From assembly GCF_947179515.1 (NCBI RefSeq), contig NC_067481.1, forward strand, positions 43,520,900-43,584,899: DNA of 64,000 bases, read 5' to 3'. The stretch comes from Apodemus sylvaticus (taxonomy: Eukaryota > Chordata > Mammalia > Rodentia > Muridae). Numbering within the stretch: the stretch's first letter is position 1; each line of letters begins with the position of its first letter. A model generated the notes under the pieces. The model saw nothing but the letters and a program-made list of their open reading frames with translations, was not told where the DNA came from and ran no database searches. The translations under genes and the position numbers were made by a program. Positions 43,524-58,375 of this stretch are shown here, piece after piece.

Positions 43524-44738
43524 GTTCAGGAAATATACACTTCACACCGGTCCCATCTAGGAACATCTGGAGAGGGTGATATCAGAGCCCAGGGGACTGC
43601 CCTGAGCTAGTCTCAAGTCACAAACAGGAAGAGCTCCCAGCCACGGAAAAAGACCAGTGTGAGCTGCACAAAAAGGCTTAGTACACTTCTTAAAGTTTGT
43701 GAGACACCCCTGGACTCCTCTTAGGAGACTGGTGTGGAGGGAGCCCGAGACTATATTCCTTAACACTAAGACTCTCCGGTGCTGCGTTGCTGTGGGGTGC
43801 CGGGACACACTTCTTCGGGTGGGGGATGGAGGCTGCGAGTGGAGACTTCCCGCCATGAGAGCCGCACAGGGCCAGCCACAAGCGGCTGTCACAGTGAGAG
43901 CACATCCTCCGTAATGGTGAGCCAGCATCGTCTCACCTGGAGAGGCACATCCCCAAGGGTTTCTCAGCTCCTCTTCAAGCAGACATCCTTTCCCCTTCCT
44001 TCCTTCCTTCTCCCCCACCCCCACGCTTTCCTTTCTTCATGTGTATGCGTGCGTGCTCACACGCATGTATGTGCCCCTGAGTGGGCATGCGGAGGACAGA
44101 AGACAGCCTTGGAGGTCCCCTGTAACTGGAGTTAGAAGCAGCTGTGTGAGCCACCACCGTGTGAGTTTAGGGAACTGAACCCAGGTCCTCTGCAAGAACA
44201 GTAAGTGCTCTGAACTGCTGAGACATCACCCCGGCTTCCCGCTCTGCCTTAATGTTCAGAGAAGCCTTCTACAACTGAGATGTATCTCCAGAGCCCCTTT
44301 TTTTACTTTTTTTTTTTTTTTTTTTTGGTACAGTCTCTTGTAGTCTAGGCTGGCCTCCTCAAACACCTAAGTAGCAGAGATTAGCCTTGAACTCTTTTTT
44401 GTTTGTTTTTATCAAGACAGAGTTTCTCTGTGAAGCTTTGACTGTCCTAAAACTCGGTCTATGGACTAGGATGGCCTCAAACTCACAGAGATCTGCCTGC
44501 CTCTGCCTCCCAAATGCTGGGACTAAAGATGTGTGCCACCACTGCCTCGCTAACCTTGAACCTTTGATCGTCCTGCTTCTTCCTCCTGTGTATGGGGATT
44601 GCACGTGTGCACCTCCTTACCTTTTCATTTTATTCTTATTTTTGGTACAGGAGCTTGCTATGTAGGCCACACTTGAACCTTGCTGTCCTCCTGCCTCTAC
44701 CTCCAAGAACTGCACTTAAAGGTGTGTATCGTCATCTT

Positions 44739-44807
<69 letters not shown>

Positions 44808-47800
44808 TCCCACCAAATCACGACGCTTCTCCTTCCTGCCCTACCCCCTTTGACCTATGACAGTCCATTCATTGCATGCATTAGTTTAGATGTTGTAATA
44901 AACTCCAAGGCAGTTGCCCCTATGCTCCTACCCACGTTTCTCTGAGAACTAGTCCTCAACCTCACACCCCTGCAGTCTCCACCCTGACTTGGCTACAGCT
45001 AGACCAATAAAGAGACAGGACTGGACTTATCAGACATATTCTCTCCCAGGAATTTGGGGTGGAGAGGCAGAAAGACTTGCTGGGAGATCTGTGGTGCTTG
45101 GCGCTGAGGCCTTGCACTGATTGAGGAAGTCATGTGAGTGCAGACTCAACAGAGAGCAGCGAGTTCCTTTCTACCCCCAAAGCCAGACACAGCCAGACAC
45201 ATGGGCCTAGAGGGACTTCTGAGCTCTCCTGTCCTGGCATTCTTGACAGGGTATGTTGGCCTTTGCCTACAATCTCAGTGGGAGGTCGAGGCAGGAGGAT
45301 TGCTCCAAGTTCAAGGCCAGCTGAGCTATATAGCAAAATACAACTCCTCCCTAAAAAAAAGAAAGAAAATGAAAAACAAAAGTTCTTGGGTCTTAGGCAT
45401 TAGGAAAACGGGACCACTTCAGAAAAAAAGGAACCTAACATGTACTTGGATTATATTTATATTCACCACATAAGGAAAAGCAAAACAGTCTTACAGTCCC
45501 GAGCAAACAGTACCTGCAGCCCAGAATGCTTCCATTCCATCTCAGCACTGTGAAATACTTTCACGGTGATGCTTCATGACCACTCGGTGCTTAAAAGCCC
45601 TGTGGGGGCCAGGTGTGGTGGTATACATCTCTAATCAGCACTCAGGTATGTTCAAGGCCAGCCTAGTCTACACAAGTTCCAGGCTAGCCTAGGCTACCTA
45701 GTATGAACCCTACAAAATAACAACAACAAAATCCCCAAGCAAACAAAACCAATCAACAAGCAAATAAAAGCCGTGAGAGAGGTGGGCACTAGGGAGCAGT
45801 CCAGAGTCACCGCCCCAGTTTGAGGGACCCTTGGAAAGTCCATTCATCTAACTCCAGATATCTGCGGCCCAAGGTGCACACACCAGCAGAATCATACTCA
45901 CACATAAAATAAAATGAAGAGATCTAATCTTAAAAAAGTGTTTTAGCCAGGTGGTAGTGGCACACACCACTGATCCCAGCACAGCAGAGGCAGAGACAGA
46001 GCAGATGGAACTCTGAGTTTGAGGCTAACCTGGTCTAAAAATCAAGTTCCAGGATAGCCAGGGCTGCACAGAGAGATCCTGTTTTGATCCCTCCCACACA
46101 AAAAAGTTGTTAAATGGGTGCTGGGCTGAGGAAACATCCACTGTGTGACCAGAGTAAGGAACCTGATCTGTCCCTGCCCTTTGAATGTGGGGAGAAAATA
46201 TTTTCAGGGTTGTCAAGCATTCAGACACGAAGGCTAACAGTCACCAAGAGCATGTCTGGCAAAGTTAAATGCCCCCAAAGTGTCGGCCAGTGTTTTTCCA
46301 TGTGTACTCAGCATCTCTGCACTGTCTGTCACCGACCATGCTGAGGACTGGAACCAGTTCACTCTCACACGTACCCTTTGGCTTCACCACTCTGTTCCTA
46401 CCAGCTGATTGCCCAGTCTTGCTATGTAGCCTAATTCGGCTGCAAACCCATGATCCTCCTGCCTCAGACTGCCAAGTGCTGGGACTATAAAATCATAACA
46501 TTTCTCAAACGTTTTTGTGTGTTCTAATCACTCAAGACTCTGTTACAAAGTTTCTAATTGAGTAGGTCTTGTGGCCTGAGACTGGTCCTTTTGTTTATTT
46601 ATTTGGGGACTGGACAGATAGGTGGCTCAGCCGTTAAGAGCACTGGCTGTTCTTCCAGAAGACCCAGCTTTAACTCCCAGCACCCACATTTATCTGTAAC
46701 TCTGATTCCAGGGGAGTCTAATACCCTATCCTGGCCTTAGTCAGCACCAGGCACGAATGTGATATACGAACACAATTCAGGCAAAACACCCCTATACGTA
46801 AAATAACATTTTCTTAAAAGATATTTGTTTCTACTTAATGTGTTTTGCCTGCATGTACACCTATGCACCAACTAAGCGTCCTGCACACACAGAGACCAGA
46901 AGAGGGCATTGGATGCCCCGGAACTGAAGTAATGAACTATTGTGAACCAATGTGCTGGGAACTGAACCCAGGTCCTCTGAAAGGGCAACAGGGGCTGCAT
47001 TGAGCCATTCCTCCAGCCTTACAAGGTCTTAAGTAATACCAATGCTCTTGGTCCAGTTTGACATGTGGAAAGAAAGGTCCTGGCCCAATCCATCGACCCT
47101 TCCTCCTAAATCACAATCTCCGCCCTACCCACACCTGCCGTTTCTTGTTTTTTGCTTGTTTGTTTGTAGTTGTTGTCTCACTATGTAATCCGGGCTGTGC
47201 TGGAACTCAATCTATAGACCAAGTTGGCTTCAAACTCACAAAGGTCCACATGCCTCTACCTACTTAATGCATGGGCCTGGTGAGTGCCACTATAGCCAGT
47301 GGATTTGCTGTATTTGGCTAAGGTCCCCTCTGCTAACTTTTCTCTCACTGATGACACTGCCCAGATACGTTCTCAGTACTTGCTAGGTTCATCTCTATTC
47401 CACTTTGCCTTCCTCAGATCTCTGATTCAAGTACAAAGTAGAAATAGATAAAGGCAGCGGCGGCGGCAGCAGCAGTAACAGTAACAGCAGTAGCAGCGGT
47501 TTCCAGAAGTAGCTGAGTGATAAAATGTTCAGCGGAGGTGGTGGGCTGAGCCCACGGACTGGGCACCATGCTGGGAGCTGCAGAAGTAACTTGAGCCATC
47601 TCACCTTTCCACTGTCGTGGTAAACAAACAGGTTCCTGGTGTGGCCTTCTTTCCTGTAGGTGATCTGCAGCCCGTGGGGATGTCCGATCTTCTCCGTCTG
47701 GAAGGTGGCATTTAAATCCCTGATGCTGATGACAGCCTTTGGGGCTTTACCCTAGAAGAGAGGAAGGATCCTCTAGCTACTGAAGGCAACAGGTGCCTTC

Positions 47801-50800
47801 CTGCCAAGGCCTTCCATACAAGCCAGCCCCTAATACAGAACCCTGGGCTGCTCTGATAGCCCCTGAGCTGGAAGGGGGTCTGGGAAACCTTCATTTTGAA
47901 CTTTTCACACGTTTTAGCCACAGAACCTTTCCTGGAGCAAACCAACCACTCATATGACATGAACATCCAGACAGCAGCTCCTTGGGCTCAATCACATGAT
48001 AGGGCACTAACGGATGCCCCTGGACCAGCAGGAGCCACACTGAGCTCTTCTCTGGCCCATAAATTTTTAAGCAGATTTAAATTCCAAGCCCTGGACCTTG
48101 AGTTTGCTAGACAAGCGCTTTACCATGAAGGGCCCCTCCAGCGGCCTGTTGTTATATTTATTTATTCATAACCTGTCACTAAGCTATACCCAAGTCCTTC
48201 TTCTATTATTCTTGTATATGATTTTTTTTTTGCTAGAAAATGTTTTAAAATTTTACCTATGTTGTTACAGTTATCCATTTTGGAAGTTTGTTATATTTAT
48301 CGTGTGTGTGTGTCTGTGTACCTGAGTCTATCTATGTGCACAATGTGTGTGTGATGCTCTCAGAAGACAGAAGGAGGCATGAGATCTGGAGTTACAGGAG
48401 GTTGTGAGCCACAACTCTAATGTGGGTGCTGAACACCAAACTTGGGGTCCTCTGGGAGAGCCACAAGTGCCCTAACTGTTGAGCCCATATCTCTAAACCC
48501 TACTCCACCCCTTTTCAACGTTGAACAGCAGTTAATTCTCAGTCACAGCATCGTTTCCTTAGTTAATTGTAGGTGGACATTTTGTTCTGTGCATTTTCTT
48601 TTCTTTTCTTTTCTTTTCTTTTTTTTCTTTTAAAAATTGGGCTAAAATTAAGTTTCTTTTCTCTTCTTCTTCCTCTTTTTTTTTTCTCTCTCCCAGACAG
48701 GGCTTCTCTGTGAACCTCTTGCTGTCCTGGAACTTGATCTGTAGACTAGGCCAGCCTCAAAGTCACAGAGGTCTGCTTGCCTTTGCCTCCCGAGTGCTGG
48801 CATTAAAGGCATACACCATCAGGCTGGTCTTTAACTCTTGGGCTGAAACCCCCCCTGCCTCACCCTCCAGAGAAATTGTGGCTTAATTTACCTTTATTCT
48901 TTGCACAATTCTACATTTTTACATAAAGATGAGTTACTTTCATAATAAAAAAATTCTATTTTGAGAAAAATATTTTAAAAAGAAAGAGAGAGGGGGCTGG
49001 AGAGATGGCTCAGCAGTTAAGACCACTGACTGCTCTTCCAAAGGTCCTGAGTTCAAATCCCAGCAACCACATAGTGGCTTACAACCATCCGTAAAGAGAT
49101 CTGACACCCTCTTCTAGTGTATCTGAAGACAGCTACAGTGTACTTAGATAATAATAATAAATAAAATCTTTAAAAAAAGAAAAAGAAGAAAGAGAGAAAA
49201 GAAAAGGCCCCTATGGAGTGCATTCCTGTAATCTCAACAGTCAGGAAACTGAGGCAGGACAATTGTGAGTTAACAGCACACAGGAGCTACACAGCAGGAT
49301 CCCACCCATCTCAACAAAATCAAGCAAAAGTGAATACAGACCCCTGCCACACCCACTGCCCTTCAAACACATGTTGGACTAGCCTGGGACTGAAAATCAA
49401 ATAGCCTTTATCCAGCCAAGGAGGAGACCCTGTCTTGGAGACCAAGTCACAGCCACCAGTGGGGCTTGGGTCCTGCCTGACCACGGGAGAGTGTTTCTCT
49501 TCCTGCCTTGAAAAAACAGAAGCGTTGAAAAAGCAGGTTGTCAATGTTTAAAGTAGCAGGGCCCCACTTTTCTCCCTATACTTTTCCCTCAGTCTGGGAC
49601 ATACCAGCTTGCCCTTCTAGAACTGTCTATTCTAGGAGAGCAACAGGGAAACACACAGACCACACGCCTCAGGCCGAGCTGCAGAGCTCAGAGCTTGCCC
49701 CGCCGGCCTGCTGCTCTGATACTTCACACTCAACTTCGTTAGCACTTTTCGGGTTGGTTTTCTGTTCCCTACTACTGGACCGCGCCAGGGCTCGATGTGG
49801 TGACTGGCCTCCAAAGATATCCTCACCACTTCCTTCTCTCCTAGCAGTCTGCAGATGCTCTACCCAGAAGGGTGTAGAACTGTATCCCTTCCTTTAAGAA
49901 AGGCGGGATGCATGATTTGTCTTGACCCAGGAGAATACAGCTCCTGGCCTGGCCTTTTGAAGGCTTGGCAGTTTTGTTCTTTTCTTTGGTTGGTTTTGTA
50001 TGGGTTTATTTTTAGGTTTATCATGTTTTTTATGTGTAGAAGTGCTTTGCCTCCATGTAGTATGTGTGTTGTGGACATGCCTGAGGCATGCAAAGTTCAG
50101 AGGAGGGTGTTAAATCCCTTGAAACTTGAGGGGGGGGGCGTTGAGCTACGCTGTGGGTGCTGAGAACCACACCAGAGTCCTCTGTAAGAGCACCAAGTGC
50201 TCTTAACTGCAGTGCCATTTCTCCAGCCCTTATAGACAGAGTCTTGCTATACAGCCTAGGATGGCCTGAAACTCACTATGCAGCCAGCCCAGGCTGTCCT
50301 GGAACTCACTGTGTCCTGGAACTCGGAGACCCACCAGCTTCTGTTTTGGGGGCATAGGGATTAAAGGCACCAGACCGGCAACAGTCACTTTTGCACTGAA
50401 GCAAACAGCCTCTGTGCCAGGGATGAGCTCAAGGACAGAGTGATATCAGCCGGCACAAACCCTGAGCTCAGTCCCTAGCACCATAAGAAGAAAAAGATAG
50501 AAGAGGTAGACTCCTGACTGACCAGGGCACTGGGCAAGAGAGAGGGAGTTTAGTTTTATTTTGTTTGTTTGTTTGTTTGTTTTTGAAACAAGGTCTCATA
50601 GGATCCTGGATGTCCTGGAACTCACTATGGAGACCTGGCTTCAAATTCACAGAGGTCTGCCTCTGCCTCCCAGGTGCTGGGATTAGTGTCACAAGCCATA
50701 TGCTGGGATTAGTGTCACAAGCCATTTGCCTAGCAAATGGGTAAACTGAATATGTAAATGTACATCAATTAAAATTGTTTCTAGCCAAGCAAGGTGGCAC

Positions 50801-53800
50801 ACTCCTATAATCTGAGCACTTGGGGCCTCTCTCTGAGTTCAAGGCTATCCAGATTTAAGTAGCAAATTCCGGGCTAGTAAGGGCTACATAATGAGACTCT
50901 GTCTCAAAAAGAAAAAAAAAAAAATCAGAGAACAACAACAATGAAATGGACCAAACTAGCCTGACTTTGAGTGACCAAAGTGTGGCCGATCCTGGCCTGG
51001 GTTGACCGTAGCCAAGGGGAAGTAGGAGAACATCATCCTTGCCAGGGCTGAGTGAGATGCTCCTGAGAAAGCACAGGCAGCCTGGCCTCTTACCTCCTCC
51101 TTGGTGTAGTACTTCAGGAGGCCTTCCCTCGACAGAAGGACAAACCTTCTTCTCAGGAACTGTGCATTGTCCCGTCCTCGCTTCCACAGGAACCCTTCTC
51201 GGTTACCTTAACCACCAAGGGCAAGAAATAAGCCATGAAGTCATATGAAGAAGCTAACCGGAGGCTCATGGGAGGGAGGGTAGAGGAGCCCCACCCACCA
51301 CTGGAATGTAGCCAGTCTGATCTGGCTCTGGCACTCTCAGGTGCGGGATGCAGGGTCCTATAGAGGACCAACTTCAGTTTCCACCCACGGGTGCAAAACC
51401 CTTCTTCCCCACTTCTGAGGTCCCACTGCTTTCTGAGAAGAAGGCAGGTGCAGCAGGGCCTATGATCCCAGTATTTAGACGGAGCAAAGGGAGCTGCTGT
51501 GAGTTCAATGCCAGTCTTGGCTACAATAACAAGACCTTGTCATACAAAAAAGACAAAGGTGTTGGGGAAATGACTCAGCAGTTAAGAACATTTGCTGTTT
51601 TTGCAAAGGTTCGCTTCTCAGCACACACATGGTGGCTCACAACCATCCATAACTCAGTTCCAGAGGATCAGAGACTCTCTTCGGACCTCTGAGGGCACCA
51701 GTATTACATGTGGTGCACACATATACATTTGGGTCAAACAATCATACACATAAAAATAAAGATTTTGCTTTGTTGGTTTTTTTTTGTTGTTGTTGTTGTT
51801 TGGATTTGGTTTTTTTGAGACAGGGCTTCTCTGTATAGCCCTGGCTGTCCTGGAACTCATTCTGTAGACCAGGCTGGCCTTGAACTCAGAAATCCGCCTG
51901 CCTCTGCCTCCCAGAGTGCTGGGATTACAGGCGTGCGCCGCCGCCCCGCCACCCGGTTGATTTTTTTAATTTAATAAAAAAAGGAAATACAGAGAAGAAA
52001 GGGTAGGAGAGTGGAGAAGGGAGGAGAAAGGAAGAAGCGAAGAAAGGAGAGCTCTTAAGAAGACTAAATTTTGAGAATCAGAGCTAATTCTGAAGGAGGG
52101 TCTGGCCTGAGGGCTGTGGCTCAGCTGGAAGAGTCTCTCATAGCATGCAAGAGGCTTTAGGTTTAACGCCCAGCACTGCACAAGGCCAGTACTGGTAGCT
52201 ACAATCCTAACGTTCTGGAGGTAGAAGCAGGAGGAGGACCAGGAGCTCAAGGCCATCCTTGGCTATATAGAGAGTTCAAGGTCACTGTGAGATAGAAGAG
52301 ACTTTGCCTCAAAAGAATGAAGGGTATGTGCTGTGGTACACACCTATGATCCCAGCGCTCAGGAGACAGAAACAGGGTGAGTTTAGGGCCAGCCTGGGAT
52401 ACATTGAGAGTTTCAAGCAAGCCATACATATATAGTGAGACTATATGTATGTATATATATATACACATATATACACATATATACACATATATACACATAT
52501 ACACATATATACACATATATACACATATATACACATATACACATATATACACATATACATATGCATGAATTTATACACACACATTTGTGTCTCTATATAA
52601 ATTATATATTCCTAGCCAACTTTGACATTGCTATCAGACAAGTTTAAGAATATAAGAATGATCCTTAAGACATCTACTAGTTGGAGAATAATTTGTACTC
52701 CTGGAAATCCTAGAAGCTGAGGTCCTTCAAGACCTTTGTCCTCTGGGCAGTGCCAGCTTGGGAACTGGAGTCAGCAGGGTGAAAAACCACCCTGGACCTA
52801 GGGCTGCCAATGAGTACCCTGTATGAGTGTGGAAAGAGAAGCTGAAATCCAGCTCATGCTCCTACCAAGCCTACCTCCCCCTTTTGTTACCTAGAGCTCA
52901 TTAGAACATAGACCTCAAAGCATTAAGATTGTACCCTTTGGGTTGCAGAGATGGCTCAGTGGCTGAGAACATTGGCTGCTCTCTCAGAGGACCCAGGGTT
53001 AAATCCCCGCCCTACCCACATGGCTCACAACTGTCACAACTCCAGTTCCAGGGGACCTAATACCCTGTCCTGGCCTTTGGGTGCACTGCATACATGTGGT
53101 GCATATACAAACACACACACATACACACATACATACATATATACATTCAAAATGATAACTTTACCTGGGGGTGAGACAGTTTTCTCATCAGCCATAAACT
53201 CCTGTCTTTCATACTTAGCTCGAATCCATTGTTCCTTTAAGACCCTAAAAAGAGAACTTTTGGTTAGTCGTGTCTTCAGTGTCTTCCCACAGTGACTTCC
53301 CAGACCCTGCAGCAGAGGGGCATAAGGGGACAACCCAGGAGCCACCGTCACAAGATGCCCAGAGGTTCTCCTCCTTAGGATAGTTAACATCGGTGCTGGG
53401 TGATTCTCTGTAGTGGAGGTGGGGTGTCCTGTGTTCTATGGAATGCGCAGCAGTACCTCTGGCCTCTATCTCCTAAGTAGCTTCTGCTATCCAGATGACA
53501 CACCAGGGAAATGTGTCTTCTTGAGAAGCACTAGACTGTCACCCAACCTTCTAAGTCAATGATGACGTCATCAGCTCCCTGGACACTTAACCTGTCCCTG
53601 TCGATAGCTGCCTGCTCGGGGACTTGAATAGTAAATGTCCTGCACCTGCTGATGAACCACAGCTGATAGGGCAAACTGACTCAACTTTCTGTTTCATGTC
53701 TTTTGAAATGAGGTCTAGTGTACCCCAGGCTGGCCCGAGGTGTCCAAAGTAGCTGAGATTGACTTTGAACTCATCATCTTCCTGCTTCCACCACCCCCCC

Positions 53801-56800
53801 CCCCCCACCACCAAGTGCTGGGATTACAGATGTATTCCACCATCTCCGGTTATTATGAAGCACTGGAGATCAAACCCAGGACTTTAAGTTAAACAAGCAC
53901 TCTAGCAACTGTGTTACATTGCCAGACCAAATTACTGTAACATCTCTACACCTAGGAAACAAGGCAGGAATAAACCTGCCTTCCCTAGTACTGTTGAGGT
54001 GGGTGGGCCTATGTAAATAACCCAGCACTATGTTGAACACAAAGTAGGGTTGTTTGTTTGTTTGACAGTGACTTACTAGTAGGCTGGCCATGAACTCACA
54101 GAGCACTGCCTGCTTCTGCCTCCCAGACAGTTAGAAGCAGAATGTGTGCTTCCCAGCACCAGGCTCAGGATAGGTTCTTACTGCTAACCTCGACCAAATG
54201 TTATTCTTGGCTGCTGTGAAACTGCGCAGCTGAGAGCAAACCTGTCTCCATTGTTTGTTTCTTCTTATCTTTTCCAGGTATGTGTTCCAAAGGTTAGGAC
54301 TGAAATGGCCTGGGCACAGGAGTGACCTAGAGCTGTACATCTGGCCCAAACAAGTCATTTGGAGCTCTGGGTTGCTCTGGGCTGTATGGGCCAAAGGGAC
54401 CAAAAGTTAGAGACTGACTGGAAGCCCTCTCTGGGCCATGCTGGGCAGTACAGCATGCGCCTGCAAGTGGATTTGCTGCCAGCTGCAGGTAGAAGTCAGC
54501 CTGAGAGAAAGATGGCTGGACAAGTCTCATGAGAGAATAGGACCTGTCATGCTAGAGCCCCCGGTGCAGCCTCTCCATCTTTCTCCTTTTCCTTGGTCCT
54601 GATTGATCTCCTGGTATTATTCTCTTCTTCTTTCTCCTTCTTGTTTCCCCTTTTATAAAAAAATACACATCTATTTATTTTGTGTGTATATATGTACGTG
54701 TGTAACTGTTCACTCCACAGTGCCCAACGTGTGGAAGTCAGAGAACAACTGTGGGAACCATTTCTCTTCTTCCCTTGTGTAGATCTCAGGAATGGAACTC
54801 GGGCTCACGGGCTTGAAGGCAGGCGTCTTTGCCACCGGGCCATCCTGCAGGCCTTTGCTGATATTGTTTTGAAACGGGATCTCACCATACTGCAGTCTGG
54901 GCTTGTCTCAACCCCCACCTCCTCTGGCCTCAGCCTTCCTGGCTTCCTTAATGCCAGGATGACAGGTGTGCACCATCACACCTGGTATGGGATTATCCTT
55001 TTCGAGGATGACTTCACATCTGTCCTTCCTGGTGTCTGATCTTCCGCGCCTACAACGTCTTTCGGTACCTGAGCTAGCCAAAGCTGGAATTCTGTGACTT
55101 ACAGTCAAGAGTTCTTTCATTGTTTGAGGCGAAGCTCAGGGGTAGAGGGCTGGCCTGATATGCACAGCCCCTGGTTTGATCCCCAGTACGTCCTAAGGTA
55201 CAGCCTTTCCCACAGGACAGTGAAGACAGCACCAGGCCCAACATGGAGATGGGACTACTGGGCCATAGGACCAGCACTAGGGGCCAGACTAGAGACCAAG
55301 GACTCTTGTCCTGGTCCCCAAGGCAGGGAATGTAGTAATTTTAAAACTGGAGAGAAGAGGCCACCAGCCTTTGGTCAACAGGAATGAAAATGCAAAGACA
55401 TTTGTGGGAGTCACAATAAACAATGCTGAAGGGTCAGTGTAGAAAGCCCGTGTAAGAGATGCTGTCCAGGGGCCTGGATCAAAGGTTGAAGTGTTATCAA
55501 CAGGGCAAGGTGGGATAGGCTCTTTCAAGTGGTGTCCAACATAACTCACAGAGGGACAAAGCTGACACCAAGGAATGCATGCTGGGTGACACGGGAGATG
55601 TTTCCATCTATATCATGTTGTAAGGCACGTTCCTGTCCACACTTTTGAAGGGGGACTTGGCCTACATGCAGAAAGGCATCCAAGGGACTTGGTGTCTAGG
55701 CCACCTTCTTATGGCTGGATAGCAGTAGAGTTGTGGGGAGGGGAAACCTGAAACCCTCTGCTTACAAAGATGTGGTTCCCTGCTGCTCCCCATGGCATCT
55801 GTAGGCCTTGGGTCACCTAACTTGCAGATCACAGAACCATCGATCACAGTCATGTATTTGTGCAAGGCCTGAGAGTGACATGCCGAGATTCAGTGGCTCT
55901 GCCTGGTGATCCCTGAGTAAAGCCAAGTCCCTGAGAAGGTGGCCCAGGCTCCAAGACTCAGCCTTGCAGAGGTTTGGGGTTACTGGGTTCTACAGTCCTT
56001 CCCATCCCTCCCCTTGAGAACCCTCCTGCTATCTTGAGTTTTCCTAACGCCCCTTCACACCCATCAGGTTCTGCCTCCTAATCATGGGGTGACAGTCATC
56101 CTTTCAGGGTCGCTGAGAATGTTTGAGAATAACGCACACAGCATTTAACACAGTCCTTGGACATTTGGAAATGTCCACAAATGGAAAGCTCTTTTGGAAA
56201 GCTCTATAAATATAAAGGGCTTTTGTTTTATTTGAGGTGGAGTCTCAGGTAGCCAAAGCTAACTTCCACCTCACTGTGTAGCTGAGGCTGGCCTTCCTAT
56301 TCCCCTGAGCATCAGTACCACACACAGGCTTTTACCACCACACCTAACCTCAGGTAGGATTCCTATGCACATTCCACAGTAATACCAAATCCATCCTGAA
56401 ACAGCCTTCCATCCAGATCACAGGAGGACTCACCTCAGACAAAGGTTCCAGGGACAGAGAAGGGCTTGGAAGACCCTCCCCAGATCCTCCCTAGGGTCGC
56501 TTACTTACAGGCAGTCGTTGGCCTGAGGGACGTAGTAGAAAGCTGGGACTCTAGCTTCAAACTTGGCTTTCACACTGAGGTTCCCGTTGTGAGTCATGAA
56601 CTGTAAGACAAAAGCAAATTGGAGTAATCGTAGAACTTGAAATGAAACCGTGGCTAACCCAGAAGACTGTGATTGATGGGCGTGGTGCCCGCACACAGGC
56701 CTTTACTCCCAGCAGAGCCTGAAGGATCTTTGTGAGTCAGCCTGTTGTACACAGTGAGTTCTAGGACAGCCAGGGCTATGTAGAGAAACCCTGTTGTGGG

Positions 56801-58326
56801 GGAAAAGGGGAAACGAGGGGGGACAGGGGCAACACACCACAGTCCCATACCCTGTCTATAAAGAAGACAGACAGACAGACAGATAGATGGATGGATAGAT
56901 AGATAGATGGATAGATAGATATATCTGCCTGGCCTGTGGTTTTCACTAGCTCGGAGCTGAGGCTGGGCCAGGAGAAACTGTTTCTCAGGAAGCATCTCAC
57001 CAGGCATGGCTAGCCCTAGTTTGGTATAACGTGGGTTATTGATAACTACGCCTTATATAAGAGCAGCCCCTTACAGTTCTCACATAAAGCATATTGGGTT
57101 CTCTCAAGCATTTTAACACTACTATTCTGTTTTTGAAAGAGGACACTGGGGCTTGGAGAGGTTAGGTGCCTTGTTAAAGCAACACTGCTGGTTAGCACAG
57201 AATGAGGATCTGAAGCTAGCTCCGCCGCACCACAAAGCTCATGGGTTTCTTTTTTTTCTCTCACTCAATCCACAGACAGCCAAGCCCCCTCTTAACCCTT
57301 AAAATCTACAGGAGACTGGGTTTGCTAGAGAATGAAAATGGCTGCCGGTCCCATAGAATACCCCATGTCACCAGAGACTAGAGTGGGCATTGTGTCCAGT
57401 GATATGCTGATGTGTCAGTGGGCATGGCATAGCTGGGCTAAGGGTGGGAACACCACCGGGTTTGTAATTTGTGTCTCTGGACACAGTGAACACTACCCTC
57501 CTCCCTGGGGACCCTGGAGCTGTGTCACAGACATATCTTTCCTTTGGACCCCTGGTGATCTCACCTATTCCAATGGAGACATTGCAGGGGCTTAAAAGGC
57601 AAAACCCTGTGAGTGTATGGGCTAGCTGGTGGAGTACCGTCTTTCCCTTGCCTAGAATGTAAGCCTTGAATGGTAGCCATTCTTCAGTGTGCTCTTCCCA
57701 CAAAGAACAGAGTAGGCCTCCAGTTATGCCTGCCCTGCCCGTGTGGATTGAATGGTAAAAAGCCCAGCCCAGATCCTGCCTTAAAAGGGAAGTGCTCAGC
57801 GAAGTTACCTGCTTTCCCTAAGGTCCTTGAACCTCTCGGTTCACGTTCACCAGTGTGATGTTGACCTGCCTGCTCTCTTAAGGTTTTCTGGACAAAATGG
57901 CTTCACCCCCTAAACTGAGGATTCTAACATACTAACTGGGCAGGAAAGCAGAGTGGGCTAGAAAGGGGTGAAGGACATTAGGCTATGAATCTGGCATTTC
58001 TCTTTCTCAGTTCCTGGTTCCTACGAATGATGACAGTAACTTAAGTCACCTTGTGTCTGGGCTGAACCTGTTTTATTCTTACAGCATCCAGTGAAAGGGA
58101 GATGCATGTCCAGTACATAGGTGTGGAAACAGACTCCACAGCCAATATTAACTTCCTTGCCCAAGGGCTGAAGCCACTTGCTGCTCTTACAGAGGACCTG
58201 GGTTCCATTCCTAGCACCCACCACATGGCCGCTCACAATTCCTGGTTACTCTAATTCCAGAAGATCTGATACCTTCCTCTGACCTCTGTGAGCTCTTGAG
58301 CATGCTTGACATACTCAAGGACGCGT

Positions 58327-58375
<49 letters not shown>

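Larger units (their letters stand above)
43390..47604 (-). other. Adap2 intron 6
   Basis: SINE-rich: B3-type antisense copies at 44030-44237 and 46820-47020, a B3-type sense copy at 46603-46800, and old B1 copies at 45249-45370, 45608-45728 and 46395-46495. 43560-44000 and 44830-45240 show nothing I recognise. Confidence 0.72.
47752..51093 (-). other. Adap2 intron 5
   Basis: B1/B2/B3 copies, including B3-type antisense at 48290-48500 and 49985-50229 and an old B1-like at 49207-49325. 47760-48280 and 49330-49980 show nothing I recognise. Confidence 0.72.
51207..53164 (-). other. Adap2 intron 4
   Basis: An old B1 (51440-51545), B3-type sense copies (51560-51760 and 52940-53110), a full B1, a B4-type copy and a (TATACACA)n tract. 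52600-52930 shows nothing I recognise. Confidence 0.72.

Noticed and set aside
52247..52568. Tyr/Ile/Thr-rich open frames
   Set aside because: Translations of the (TATACACA)n microsatellite.
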